In this document: positions 36,101 through 48,647 of the stretch, piece by piece | Layout of the letters: the number at the start of each line of letters is the position of its first letter | How positions within the stretch are numbered: position 1 is the stretch's first letter | Source: Saccharina japonica | Lineage: Eukaryota; Sar; Phaeophyceae; Laminariales; Laminariaceae | Assembly: GCA_008828725.1 (NCBI GenBank) | Contig: MEHQ01002486.1 | Span: 411,553 to 475,552 of the forward strand | Direction of reading: 5' to 3' | DNA length: 64,000 nucleotides | The notes under the pieces: generated by a model | Seen by the model: only the letters and a program-made list of their open reading frames with translations | What the model was told of the DNA's origin: nothing | Database searches by the model: none | Program-made: the position numbers and the translations under genes

Positions 36101-39100
36101 TTTACCTTAAAGAGATGCTATACCTTGCCAACCGCCAACTTCCGGTATACCGCACAGGTGATAAGCTTGTCAGAGTTCTCCGGGATCACGAAGAACGGCG
36201 CCAGACAGGAGCGTGAGCGGACTTATTCGCAGGTGCGGAAAGTCAGCTCGTTCGATTGGTTTAGGAAATAGACGTGTTTTTCGCGCGAACACGAGCGTAA
36301 ACACGAGCGCCGAAGGACAACACGTGACATACGCCACAACCGTACAAAATCATGCCAACGTGTACACCAACCACTGGAGGTTGCTTTGAGTTGTTCCGGG
36401 TGCGACGAGAGGTCCATTAGAGGTTGATAGGCTGAAGGGGTCAACGTACGTCACGGTCATGTGAACTTTAAATGCGGCTGGCTGCTGCAAAGAATGTATT
36501 TCGCATTGGCTACCGCTATAGACTGACACCCGCTGTGCCTGCCTAAGACGCGTGCTTAGTTAGGGGTAGCACGTTCTGGTCGAAACGATTATTGCTGGAT
36601 CCTCAACTCCGGAGCTACTCAATACAGCAGTACCGTTGAAATATAATTTTGATTCACAATACATTTGGTTATTTACGCGCATATGGTAGCCCGAGGGGTT
36701 ATCCATTGAATTATGGACCGTGTTACATACGTACCAAAAACAAGTTTTGGGTGACTTACTATTAGTATAGATATCGTCAAGTGAGGGGCTTCAGAAACAT
36801 TGAGTGCTACGTACACCCCTACTCTGGCATTCGTCCTAACGTAACCTTCCACCCCATCGTCAAAGTCTCATGAGGGGATATTTCTTGGAACGAAACAACG
36901 AAGCACTGAACACTATTCCTTGCTATCCAGCTAAACCGGGGAGAACAAGGGAAGGCACTTGTGACCACGGCATGTCTAGAATCTCGTTGAGGATAAATCC
37001 CCGCACGAACTGAGCAGGAAAACAAATGTTTTTTTTTTTTTTTTTAAATAAAACGGTAACGTCTTGCTGGTATACATCACCACCGCTCGTTCGCCGCACA
37101 AATCTCGAGCGAGCAAAGGACTATATTAACAGCACGGGCATATACGCCATGCAGAGTCTTATATGCGGTGTTTGGTTCACCAGTGGAGTCTCTACCTCGG
37201 TGCCTACTAATTCCCATCGGAGATCACACGCTTCGGTGCCTCGCCTCGCTCTTACGATTAGAGAGAGAGTTGCACTCGATCTTGAACGGAAATTGCTATC
37301 GGTGCGGCTCTCTTGACACTCGATTTTGTTCCTGAGGGAGAAAATAGGCCGCAAATTCTCCAAGCCACTCGGCTATGTTGTGCGAGGGCACCACTACTAC
37401 AGTACCTTGAGCCCCCCTCACCCTCCCGCTCCCACCTTCCTCCCGGTGCCGGCTTACTTGTTGCGTGCTCGCTGACAATCAGACCACAACAACCGGAAAG
37501 GAACAATGGTTCTGGACGGACGAATCGTTCCCGACTCCGATGGCTTTCCTGCAGCTTGAGGTCGCCATCAGCAAGTTCGAGTTCCTCAGAGTCAAGGAGG
37601 TCGATCCTGTCGACGTGTGGGCGATTATCGGCGCCATTGGGGGCGTTTGGCGTAAGTGTGCGCTACGAAGATAGGGAAAGACTGCCACGGGAGTGGGTGC
37701 AAGAGGACGAAACGGCAATTCGATTAAAACCACTTTTTGTTTAGGCCAGGTGCCCCTCCGATTGTATTCTTGTTGTCGTGGCCTTCCTTCAGCAGGGTTC
37801 CAGAGACGCCTGTAAGCCCGTGTCCCCCCACTCGGGAGGGCGGCCGGGGAAAACAAATAAAAGAGAACGGTTGATCGGAATATAGGCCGACTTTGGCCCG
37901 ACAACGTCTAGCGCAGCTTGTGCGCTCCGGAAAATTATGCGGGAGCGCAAGAAATGCGAGATTTGAGTACTGTACAAAACAAGGTGCAGGAAGCTTTAGC
38001 GCGACTAGCTTCCCCGCTCCGTGCTCCGCCCTGTGGGAACTGGTTTAATCCGCATATTTCCATTGAGTTGTCATTCTCGTTTTCTGAGTCGGGACATAAT
38101 TACGTATCTGCCCTCGGCCAGATACACATATCGCGGCCTGCTAAAATCTGCTGCGTGTCTCGCCCACACTTCTACCGCCTGTCGCCCCCTGCTGTGATAC
38201 CAGCCGGGTTCTTAACTATTACCGCGTACAGATTTCTCGGATGACCAAGTCTCCGGATGTCACAGTACCGTTGAGTCCCCCCATCCTTACTCAAGTCTAA
38301 CAACACCAAAATTAAAGCCGTACGCGAAGTACGACGAATGTACATGCGCAGAACCCGGGCTAGCAGGAGTTCTCTCCGCCCCCTGTGAACGAAAAGTAGG
38401 GGGAGTTGGTCGGGGGGGAAAGTCGCAAACTCCTGGCTTGGTTGACAAACACATCCGACCACCTTGTATCGGCTCACGTTCTCAGCCAGACTTCCCGGCT
38501 CACTCGTGTTCAGCGTGGGTTTGCTGGCCTACGCGTGACCGTCTTCCCCACGAGGACGGGGGTCCTCGTTTCTATCCTTCCACGTTGACCCAGATCCCCA
38601 GACGCAGACATGCCATATACTCTCTTCCAATATCCCCGCGTTTTGTGCGTCACTGCACTTGCAGAGACGGCAACCGCGTCTGTCTGTCTATGGACAAAAC
38701 TATCTTGTACTCTGGACGCAATTGTAAGGACCGTTTTAGTATAACTATAAGTACGAACCGATCGTTAAACTTCCGCCCAGAGTGGTAATAGTTAACCCCT
38801 TCAGAAGTGGTGCCACGATTTTGGGGGAAAACTACTAGGAATTAGTGTGGGATAAGTTTTGCAGTTCTGAAAGGGTTAAGGTAGCCTGAAGGATGACGAT
38901 AAAAAATGCGAATCGCTTCAACGAATGCAGACTGAATTGCCTGCCGACATGGCCTGTTCATAAAATCCCGGTCCGTTTAGTTTTGTTTTGCTTATCGCTG
39001 CGACAGATGTACCCTTTGCGTGTGCGTCTTGTGCTTATTTTACTATACACGACTTGCTGGCGCCCCCACCGCATTCCTTTCGTGAAAAAAAAACAGAGTT

Positions 39101-42100
39101 CGTCGTGGTGGCGTTCGGGGTGTTCTTCATATTTTCGGAGAAACAGCCACCGGACAAGAAGATGCGCGACTTCAACGACACGTTTGTCACGCCAGCCGCC
39201 AAGATCAACAAACGCTTGTCCAGCATCACCACCACCTCATTAAGGCCATCACAACAGGTATGCATGCCATTGCGTCACATTCCCTGGTCTTGCCCACGCG
39301 AACGCTGCGGCTCGTCGTGTTGAAGCTGCTGCGGTCCATTCGCACCTCTTCCAGACGGCCCACACGCTATTTACCCGCACGCAGGGGCGCAACGCCCGCC
39401 CAAGGTCTAGCCGAACAACTCAAACCGTTTTCACACAGTTAGGAAATCTCTGTGCTCTGATAAAAGAGTTCTGGAAAATGCAAAGCATGGATTCCAGGTG
39501 CTCACGAGGACTACTGATGTACATACTGACACCAACCTGTGTACTCTGCGACGACTAAAACAGGCCCAGCCTAATTCATGTCTGCTACGAGCTGGTTCAA
39601 GTTTGAGAACGACCCAAATTTTGTCAGGCACGAAGGAATGCCGGTTGCAATATCTATGATACTCGAAAGTCACGATTTGATATCATGCCAACCGCCATGA
39701 ACAGTTGAAGAGGGAAACGTAGCCAGTTCTTCAGTTGAGGTCCTAGGGCTGGCGCTAAAGGCGAAAATGTGTCGCGACCAACCACGGGCCTTGAAAACAT
39801 CCAGAAACAGCCAGGCGTTTCCATAGGAAATAACGTTTTTATTTGCGCTTTTTTTTCTGGACGAGTGGGTCCCAAGTACTTCAAGGCGTGTCTGTAAACA
39901 AATACGGGAAAAAAATCGAGGATCTGGGTCCAATAGCAAGTCATTTTAACGCCCCCGAAGCTGCTTATATACTGAAACTAAGTAATTACACCAGGTAACT
40001 CAACATACGCATGTTTCCCGCACAAAATCCCAAATGTTTACGCTGGTTTTCAAAGATAGGTCCTGGATTTTGTTCCAGCTTCTTGTGACTCTTACTCTTC
40101 CGTGGATGATGCCTCCTCTTCCTGTGATGCTGCCTCTTGTTGATCAGTATGTGCCTGCATCATATCCCTGATTCTCTCTCGATGATGCTCATGGCTCGCG
40201 GCTCTGCTGTGCTTGCGTAAATCGAGGCTCATAACATATTAGCGTGTGACGATGGACGTGTGTACCCCGCGCGAAGCTGATGTGTACGCCTAGACTCGAT
40301 TGCTGATGGCCAGCGAATACACAAAACTAAATTGAGAGGCAAAACGCAGGTCACCGTGAAGTGACCCTGACAAGAGCTTCAAAGAAGAATAAAAGCAGAA
40401 AATGGTTGGCAACTCCAGGCCGGCGTTGTAGATTGATTGGTTTGCCCAGCTGAAGATGGTGAGCAAAGTGGGAGTGAGCTGGTGTGCGCGGTGAACGCGT
40501 GCGTGCGCGGCTCGTAGCTCAAAAACAAAAGGGATTACCCTTGCAATCCAGTCCAAAACAAAAAAAGAAGAGACCCTGTATCTACCGCTGTACCTTTTTT
40601 AGGGTACGGACCCTCCGTAGCTTATATTATTCCTTCAAGAACAACTAATACTATGCTACCGGTTTCCGGAGGGATACTGAGTGGATATCCTTCACCAGTA
40701 CGTACGTACTACAACCCACACCAGTACTTGGTGCCAGGTGACATATACCAGACATGATAGATAGAGCTTGTAAACTGCTGTGTATCATATCTAAGATCTT
40801 ACTTATTGATAGATTATTATACAAGTAGCTACGAGTACTCGTATGTTGTTCTACTATAGACTACTCGCTATGTGTACGAGTATAACACATATTCTGCTGC
40901 TAAATGCTGCATTAACAAACGACAACAAACTGGAAAGCCGCCTGTTGTACATACACACGTGTGCAATGTATACCAGATGGCTTTGGTGTTATCAAGTAGC
41001 GACAATGATGATTACTGGTAAGTATAATCTCTGACAGATTTTTGCACGCGCGTGTTCTGTTTTCTCCTGTCGACGCCTTGACGAACTGTGGTATGTTTGT
41101 TTGTTTTTTCGTCGGGAATTCGGGAGTTCTTAAGGCCCGAAAAATCAAGTTCAAAAACCAAAAAAAAATAATCTGACGTGGAAATAAAACACCGTCCGTT
41201 AACGGGTCGACAGAGACTCATAAAACACGTGTTCAAAATTTCAGGACATCTCTCCCAAATTCGGCGTGAACTTTCGACTCTGACTAAAATGTATTGGATC
41301 CAGCTCGAACCATCCTGTACCAGTATTTGTAGTAGTACATTCCCTTCTCTATGGTGGGCGCGGTTTGTTGAAGGCACGGGCCAAGCACGCGAGATTGAGT
41401 ATATACCACGCGTTTCCTGTGTCTGGGTGGGTGGCGGGGGGGGGGGGGCGGGTGTACTCATATCATGCATGGCCGTAGTCGTATGGGCATAAATCCTCGT
41501 AACCCTAAAAAGCCGGGGCTGAGCACGTCGGGCTTTAACCGACCAGGGAGACAATGCTTGCACCAAGCGTGAAGCGCCGTGAGGTGTTGGGTGAGTCGCA
41601 TGAAGGGCGAACTGCATCCTACCAAAAGCCGCTTGTCGGGCGGACTTTCTTGCATGAGGATTACAGCGTCGAATGAACAGCGACGGGGGGGGGGGGGGGT
41701 CTCTGCTAAATATGAATACCCCGTCACTGATTATCTCATATTGTAGCCGCCAGGTGGATACGAGTTTCCACGGGGACACTTGGATCGCGACTATTGGAAG
41801 CGTATCGCGGCCCTCAGCGGTACTACCCGTACAACCAAGCCTATGTATTTTAGAAAACCGATGGGCGTTTCCTTTGGTGGAAGGGGTGGGTGCATGAGGT
41901 AACAAGTTATCAGTGCCGTCTAGCGTTTAACATGCGGGACCAATACTACATACAGTAGTAGTCAACCACTTGGGCGTGAGTGGCTCTGAAACTGTATTGG
42001 ACTTGAAAATGGTTTGTTGGTTGCAGCGTAATACAAAACCAAATGGCAGTGCCTGTCGAAAAGAACAAACATACACCTGGTGCAAGCGGAATATTGCACT

Positions 42101-42612
42101 CCGCCGAGTGGCTATGAGCGGCTGAGAAAAGGAGTCTTAAACATGAACCCCATGCCGTAGCCTTGGTCTCAAAGGGGACCCGACGCGTGCTACGGTAGAG
42201 GTAGCACTTCTTGGCTGAATGTTTTCTGAACGATCGGGCTCCTGAATCCAAATCCGTCGGACGTTAATTCTTGTGACGAAATATGCTTCAGACTAAACTT
42301 CGGTCATGAGATTTCTCATCCGGCAGCACTTTTATTTTCCCCCAAAATCCTTTCCCCCCCCCCCCTCGTCCCTCCACTCCCGCGCTCCTCATTCCAATGC
42401 TTTCCCGGCGACCAGGACATTGAAATTGACGCAGGAGACGAGGACCTGCCGCCCGGGTGGGTAAAGAAGCAGCGCAAATCCGGTAGCGTGTACTACTTCA
42501 ACACGATGACAGGCTCCACAAGGGCCACCCCCCCCAACGAAAGCGGAGAACCAACCGAAAGCGCGCCCGCTGCACCCCGACCTTCGAACGGAGCCCGCAT
42601 GCTGTTCCGGGT

Positions 42613-42685
<73 letters not shown>

Positions 42686-45600
42686 GTCTTCCAAGTCGGG
42701 AGTCGGCCTGCCGTAAGCATTGTCTCGAGCACAGCAGCGTCACGGTGAACGTGTTTAAAGACAGCGCTTGCAGCAAGCGACAGCGACGTTTCAAACCAGT
42801 CAAGACTGGGTCAGGTCGGTCCACTTCGTAGCGCGTGTGGCGTGGTTCGGTTAGGCTACGATCGAGGTAGCACCTTTTTGTTTGCCGAAATATTTGTGGC
42901 TGACTGACACACCTCCTGAACTGCGGAACTATGACCCGTGGTGATATCTAATATAAAATATACGAAGGATATATATATATATATTGTTCTCCCCCTTTTG
43001 CTCGAAATTGATTAATACGCGCTAGCTCACGTCGCGTGCTACGATAGAGGTACTGTACCTTTTTTTTGGCTGAAACGTTTTCTGAATGGCGGGCGCTCCT
43101 TAACCGAAAATTCGTCGGAATTTAATTATTGTTGTGTTAAAAAAATGTTTCATTTCATACTCAGACCGTGGTATTGTTCATCGGGTATATAGAGCATATA
43201 TAGCATTTTTATTTCCCTCAAAAATCTGTTTTTTGGGTGGAGGCACAGAGCTCCTCAAGCGCGCCACCGTCAGAAAATACATGGTGCAGCACCTCTATTG
43301 TTGCAGCATGACGGTGCTCCTTAAACCTAGAATCGTCGGAATATCATTGTTTGTGTTGCAGAATGCTTTCCTTTTATGTTTACTCATCGGGTAGCACTTT
43401 AGATTTTGCTCCGAAGTATGTTTTTGGGTGAGGTTACAGAGCTCCTCAAGTGACCACCCTCAGAAAATACATGGTGCACCTGCATGCAGGCTACACCCCT
43501 ATCGTAGCATATGTCTACAGTGCGATACAGAGGGAACCTTTGGGCCCATCGTTTTCTGGCTGACGGTGGGGCTCCCCAGCTGGGATTCCAACCATCCCCA
43601 AAATATTTGCAAGTCCCACTTATTTGTGGGATAGTACAATAATGCTCGTTGTGGGGGCCTAGAGGACGGGACTGTTGATAGGTTTGCGCGTACATTTTGT
43701 TTTCGCAGGGCTGGGTTTTGCGGGGGGGGTGGGTTCGTGTAGTTGAGAGATCTTCATGGTCTAGAACCTGAGCAAAAACAAAAGGTGCCTCTCCTTCAAC
43801 CGAGACGGCCTCGATCGTGCCTTCTTGCAGGTGTACATCACCGGTATATCCCTATATGGTGTTGTTTATGTCGGCACGTTTCCGAATTTTTCTTAGAGAT
43901 AATCTACAGTAGGTAAATCTAAGGAATAGCAGCCATGAGTATTGGTTGAAGAAAAGCTATACGACCTGTCTCGAATTACAGTATTATGAACACAGGAAAT
44001 GCTTAATGTGTCTGAGGGGACGACATTGAGCAAACCACGCGCGTTTGTGTCATACAACGCAATGGTTTTCAACAAAGTAGCCTTGCCAACGGACGCCCCT
44101 CGTAATTGCTATCCATATTTGCCCGCCGTTCCACGTCTCGACAGGTGGCACAAGACCCCCTAGACTCGGGGACCGGCGGTGTGCAAAGCTCTACAAACGG
44201 AACGGTGAGAGAGGGTGGTGCATCCGGGGCGTCTAATGTGTGCTCTCGGTTTCCGAGTTTCGAATGCGTACCCGAGCGTTTGACTGCGCTGTGGTCGTGT
44301 AATGGGCAGGGGAGAAGCATTTGGTATCGGGGTCTCCTTATGTTTATCCATCCGTGCATGCATAAATCCGAGGTCTGCGGTCGATACATACACTATGAAT
44401 TACGATACCATTCACCTGTACACATTTACGGTTTACACACTTCGTATTATATACGAAGTGTAGTGCTCATGTTAGAATGTTTCACTTTTTTTGTAGCCAC
44501 TTTCACGATCGAGCGAACAACTCGCGCTGCGAGTAAATATCAAGACTGTGTAAATAAATTGTCATGATAAACGTTTCCCGGTCACTTCGTGACAAGGTTC
44601 CACAATACATAGGCAGCACCTTTCTTTTTAGAAGCTTCAGGGCATAATCTTTAATATATCACGTGCTACTACAAACACGCTCATACAAAGGATATGACCA
44701 CGATATATGACTCGAAACGGGTCGGGCCTGAGGTATACTGCTACCGAGCAGTGGAAGGTCCCACCTTGAAATATACGAGTCGGGACGTGCCCCGCCCACG
44801 AAAATGGGAACAGTTCGATCGATTGGTAAACTCACGCCATTCTGTAACCATTGTCCCACCTTGCAAAGTGCGCGTCGGAGCATATAATTATCTCTAAAAT
44901 GGAGACAGTGAGAGGCCGATGGGCAGCTTAAGCCATCCAAGCCGTTGCTGCAGAAACTGAGCTGACGCCATCCGTGGAAGAAAGAACGTGGTAGGCACCA
45001 CTTTATGCATTAATTTTCAGTTTCATATCCAGGTTCTTCCTGAAGCGCCTATTTCAGTAGTACGTACGAACATCCAATCCTCTCTCTGGTTTCGTTTTGG
45101 CTCGTTGTGTCAATTATTTAAAACAATGACGACCGCGGCACTACTGCAGTCGTACGAGCGAACATCCAACCCCCCCTCGTTTCATATTTTGGCCCATCGT
45201 GTTGTTTCGCTGAAAGACTGATGGCGGGAGCCTGCCGCCGGGCTGGCAACAGAGGACAAACGAGGACGGCAGAAGCTGTGAGTGTTACGCGTGCGTATGG
45301 GGGGAACCATTATTCTGTGTGCTTTTCTATGTGTTGTGCCGTATGACTTGACCAACAGTTGTATGCGCATGCGCAGTGTCTCCGTCAAAAGCTACTGGTG
45401 GCCGAATTGACACCACGTGTGTATTTGGTTGGCACAGCTTGCGCCGGTGGATCCATGCACACTGGGGTGCGCTCTCACGCTACAAAAGGAACGGTCACGT
45501 TGGTGCCTTGCCACCCCTGCATAAGAGCTCTCGGAATACACGCAAAAACGTTTATCTCCCGACGGTACATGGCTGCAGCGTGTCGGCCATGGAGACGGAG

Positions 45601-48391
45601 AGGGGAATGTCTCTACAATATTTGCTGTCACGTGGCCCCATTTTTTGCATCGTCGCCAAGCGTGCTGCTACGGTATGGAGTTCATTTTTGGCCCAAACCA
45701 ATGATCACTGATGGGAATCCTCAGCTTAGGGACCTATCCCATATCGTCGGATCCGACGGGTATTTTCGATAGGGGTGCGTAGTACATTTTGGCCAAACTG
45801 TTTATGACTGACTGTAAGTATACTCACTCCTCAACTGAGGAATTTCCCAATATCATGTGTGTTTTGCACATATTTTTCTATGGTATACCTAGGTCATGGC
45901 AGGCATTGTCCATAGGGTTGGACTTTTCGAAAACAAATCAAGGTTAGAAGTTGGGCGACTTACTTTTAATACTGACTTAATCCATTGTGTAGGGATCCTT
46001 ACGAGAGGATTCTCAGAACCACTTAAGGTACGCCCTTATCGTAGCATGCGTCTATATACCAATACGGGGGACCATAGAAAATAAGACCAAACATTGTGAT
46101 TAAAAATAGGTAAATATATAGGTTTACTACGGACCCCCGTAATAGTGTTCCGTTTGATACCTAGCCCATGGGGTCCTGTATCTGGCTCAGAATACACAGA
46201 ATTTTCTCACAAAAGTTAGTTGCCGCGAGGTGAGGTGCACAGAGCGCCTGAACCGAGGAGAGACTCATAAAAACGTTGTGTCAGTAGATGATATCCCTGC
46301 CGTAGCTCGCGCGCGTCACCAGTGGCGCTTCGGGATACGGAAAACCTCGAAGTTACGGCGCCGCTGACGTCACCCTCGCCCCTAACGTCGCTCTTTCCTG
46401 CTTGCTTTTCCTGGCTGCGCCCAGATTATGTGGACACGGAGAACCGAACGACGCAGTGGAATCCGCCTTCGTGGCGGGTTAGTTCCAGCAGCGGCAAGGT
46501 TCAGCCCGTCGACGCTCCCTTGAGGCGCGTACGCCGGGGCTCGGCCACGGACATACCTCAGCCTACCGCGCCTCCCACCATCATTCCTCCGATCACCACG
46601 TCCGCAACGGGGGGCATCGTTAACGAGCCCCTGCCTCCGAACTGGGAAACTCGCACCACTGGAAATGGGAAGACATGTGAGAAACCGAACTGCAGTACTT
46701 GTCGTGTTTGGAGTCGTTGTACCGTGCGTGCGGTCTGTCAGTACGCCCTGCTTGGCGAAAACGCTGAGCAGTCTGATGATGATGCACGGTCTGCTGAGGG
46801 AGGGCCTAGGCACCATGTCTTAAGGTCCCGTGTGCTTCGGTAAGGGTTGGAACTTTTCAGCCCATCAATGTATCACTGTGACGGGGAGCTCGTCGACCGA
46901 AGCTACCCAATATCACTGGAGACCCAATGTGTAATGGTTTAGGCGTGATTTGTTAGACACCTAACCCATGGGTAACTACTGTGCGTCGAGATTAGCCATC
47001 TATGCACGTTTTGTCAAGATCGGGTGTTGGAGCTCCCCACGCGAGGAGCGTCATAAAATGCAGGGGCTGACCCTATCGTCGCACGGATCGGCAACGCACA
47101 CAAAAAAGCCGCGATTGTGACACTCTCGTTCTTATTTACTGTCTGGTACGTTTGCTGTTTGGTACGTACCATGTATGCTCTTGGTACGAATCCTAAGGAG
47201 CATGTGCCGCATGCCATAGATTCATCGCCGCGTCTGGCGATCCGGTCGTGAAAAAACAAATGAGCCCCCGCGCGTACGTTGCCTCTGATGCCACACCGCC
47301 GCGCTGCATTCCTCCGGTTTGTCGCCTGGCCTGGACGAACGGTGATTCTTCGTCTCCAGACTACGCCAACACCGTTACAAAGAAGACCCAGGTGAGAGGT
47401 CGGCTCCGTTAGAATCGCGTATCGCTGAAAACAGCAGGGTCGATAGTCGCGTGGCCTGAGACTGTTGATATAACCCCTCGGTAGAAAAAGGGCGTTGGAA
47501 ACAACGTTTTGAGTTTTGCCTCTCTCTTTGTTCGTTGGACGCAGCGTTATCGGACTTCCACCCTTTCCTTACAGAGTTTTTCCTCTCTCTTTGTTCGTTG
47601 GACGCAGCGTTGTTAGACTTCCACCCTTTCCTCACAGAATCGCCCCACGGTAAAGTGTGAGGTGACTACATTAGTCCAGGAACACGTATTATCCGCTGAT
47701 TTGCTTGCTTGTTGAGTAAGTTATCCTTGTCACTCACGTATGTATGTATGTCGGTTGGTTCGAGATAGAGAAACGTCTTTAATCCCATTCAGGCCACGAA
47801 GGAGACCAATCGGTGGGGCGGAATCAATACCCCACCTATCCCCTGTTTTCCCGTCTAAGATACGCCTCTCAAGTAATACAACACGTTATGTGTACCTAAA
47901 CTCGGGAAAGTACCGGTATCTCCAGACATTTCAAGGCAATAGCACAACACAATGGGTACAAGTGCACCATTTTCATCAGGCTCCTACAGTATCATGAGCT
48001 CTAATTGTACCTCTCGCCGAACACACGAATATTTTCTGAGGAAAACCGTACCGGCAAATTGGTCAAATGAATTCCATGCGCTACGTATTGTATACGGTAA
48101 TTCGTGGCGTGAAGAAGAAAAACTAATGAAAAGTACAAATGATACCTCGTATGTTGCAAATATATTGGCTGGTTCCTCAGGAGCCGCGTGAGTCAACGTT
48201 TTTCGCCAAACATTACCCCCCCCCCTATCCCTCCCCTACGATGGTTCCTCGAATTGCATGCGCACACTACAGTAGATAGATGCAGTCTCTTTTTACTTAA
48301 CAACATATCCCCGCCCCACCCCTACCTCTCTGCCGCCGATGTTCGCCAAATGGAATGGGCACAGTGGACAATCCCGGTTACCCCCGTGTAA
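33102..48391 (+). CDS. membrane protein with three C-terminal WW modules, 14 exons
   Basis: Exons 33102-33204, 33496-33563, 34703-34966, 35450-35647, 36113-36232, 37483-37651, 39097-39257, 41747-41885, 42435-42610, 44145-44204, 45217-45277, 46425-46676, 47360-47391 and 48365-48391 join without a frame break to about 609 codons ending in TAA. Residues 1-295 have no domain I know. Residues about 296-320 (VWAIIGAIGGVWQFVVVAFG...) form the only clear membrane segment, followed by the basic SEKQPPDKKMRDFND. WW modules follow: LPPGWVKKQRKSGSVYYFN (second Trp lost), LPPGWQQRTNEDGRSYYVDT...QWNPP, and LPPNWETRTTGNGKTYYANT...QWTIP. WW modules bind Pro-rich ligands such as PPxY, so the tail could be a cytosolic adaptor. 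Uncertain: exon 8, the start of exon 9 (42416 is the other acceptor), and the last exon. No signal peptide is seen, so the start may also be incomplete. Confidence 0.65.
38791..38880. mobile_element. foldback element, family A, copy 1
   Basis: GTTAACCCCTTCAGAAGTGG at the left end and GCAGTTCTGAAAGGGTTAAG at the right form inverted ends of a 90-bp element in intron 6 of the WW gene. The centre GGAATTAGTGTGG is shared with copies at 61168-61263 and 63085-63183. Confidence 0.75.
40092..40232 (-). CDS. small charged open frame inside an intron
   Basis: ATG at 40232 opens 46 codons, MSLDLRKHSRAASHEHHRER-IRDMMQAHTDQQEAAS and an acidic tail ending STEE, with stop at 40092. It lies antisense in the 2.5-kb intron 7 of the WW gene. 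The His/Arg to Glu-rich pattern is protein-like. It could also be the last exon of a minus-strand gene (acceptor TTATGAG just before codon 3). Not recognised. Confidence 0.35.
   Translation of the reverse strand: MSLDLRKHSRAASHEHHRERIRDMMQAHTDQQEAASQEEEASSTEE
41425..41620 (-). repeat. poly(C)-ended dispersed repeat, copy 4
   Basis: Starts with a G run (41435-41448 on the plus strand), then GTGTACTCATATCATGCATG and the CCGGGGCTGAGCACGTCGGG core. It lies in intron 7 of the WW gene. A second, separate G run is at 41685-41699. Confidence 0.75.
42613..42682. repeat. (GA)n microsatellite at a splice donor
   Basis: The donor of exon 9, CCGG|GTGAGAGAAAGAGAG, runs directly into about 30 GA units. 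Confidence 0.9.
43033..43515. mobile_element. family D-like foldback elements, two head-to-tail copies
   Basis: Begins CGCGTGCTACGATAGAGGTA and ends near 43311 with the inverted GCACCTCTATTGTTGCAGCA. A second, shorter copy follows to 43515 and ends CCCCTATCGTAGCATATGTC. Both contain GAGCTCCTCAAG and CAGAAAATACATGGTGCA. Related to 63022-63304 and, by its ends, to 25211-25481. Lies in intron 9 of the WW gene. Confidence 0.65.
46059..46147. mobile_element. foldback element, family B, copy 2
   Basis: CCAATACGGGGGACCATAGA at the left and ACGGACCCCCGTAATAGTG at the right are inverted, with GGTAAATATATAGG between. In intron 11 of the WW gene. Confidence 0.75.
47513..47637. repeat. tandem duplication of about 63 bp with acceptor-like ends
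   Basis: Two copies of CCTCTCTCTTTGTTCGTTGG, ACGCAGCGTT and CTTCCACCCTTTCCT-ACAG in the last intron of the WW gene. Each copy ends in a good 3' splice site (pyrimidine tract plus ACAG), giving possible alternative acceptors. Confidence 0.8.
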
Positions 48392-48647
48392 AAGAGACTT
48401 CGCGCACGGTCGACCCAACTGAGCTTGGGCGGACGGCCTGCTGCATCATACATACCGTGACACACTCCAGGCCCGCGTATATTGTGAACTGTAGTATTAG
48501 CGTGATGTTGCGTATATGTCCAGACTATAAAGTTCGTATATCGTGTCTTTCAAAGGTGAAAGCTAATTAAAGTCTTGAATTAGTACGAATAACTAAAAAA
48601 TATTGTATCGTAAGCTTTGGTTAATGTACCAAACGGGGGCTTTTGAA

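Noticed and set aside
36105-36212. Alternative frame for WW-gene exon 5 (MLYLANRQLPVYRTGDKLVR onward)
   Set aside because: It reads well but its phases (1 in, 2 out) do not fit the neighbouring exons, while the frame RCYTLPTANFRYTAQVISLS fits on both sides.
42389-42824. Minus-strand frames with long Ser-Leu runs
   Set aside because: Caused by the (GA)n microsatellite; the plus strand carries the WW exon.
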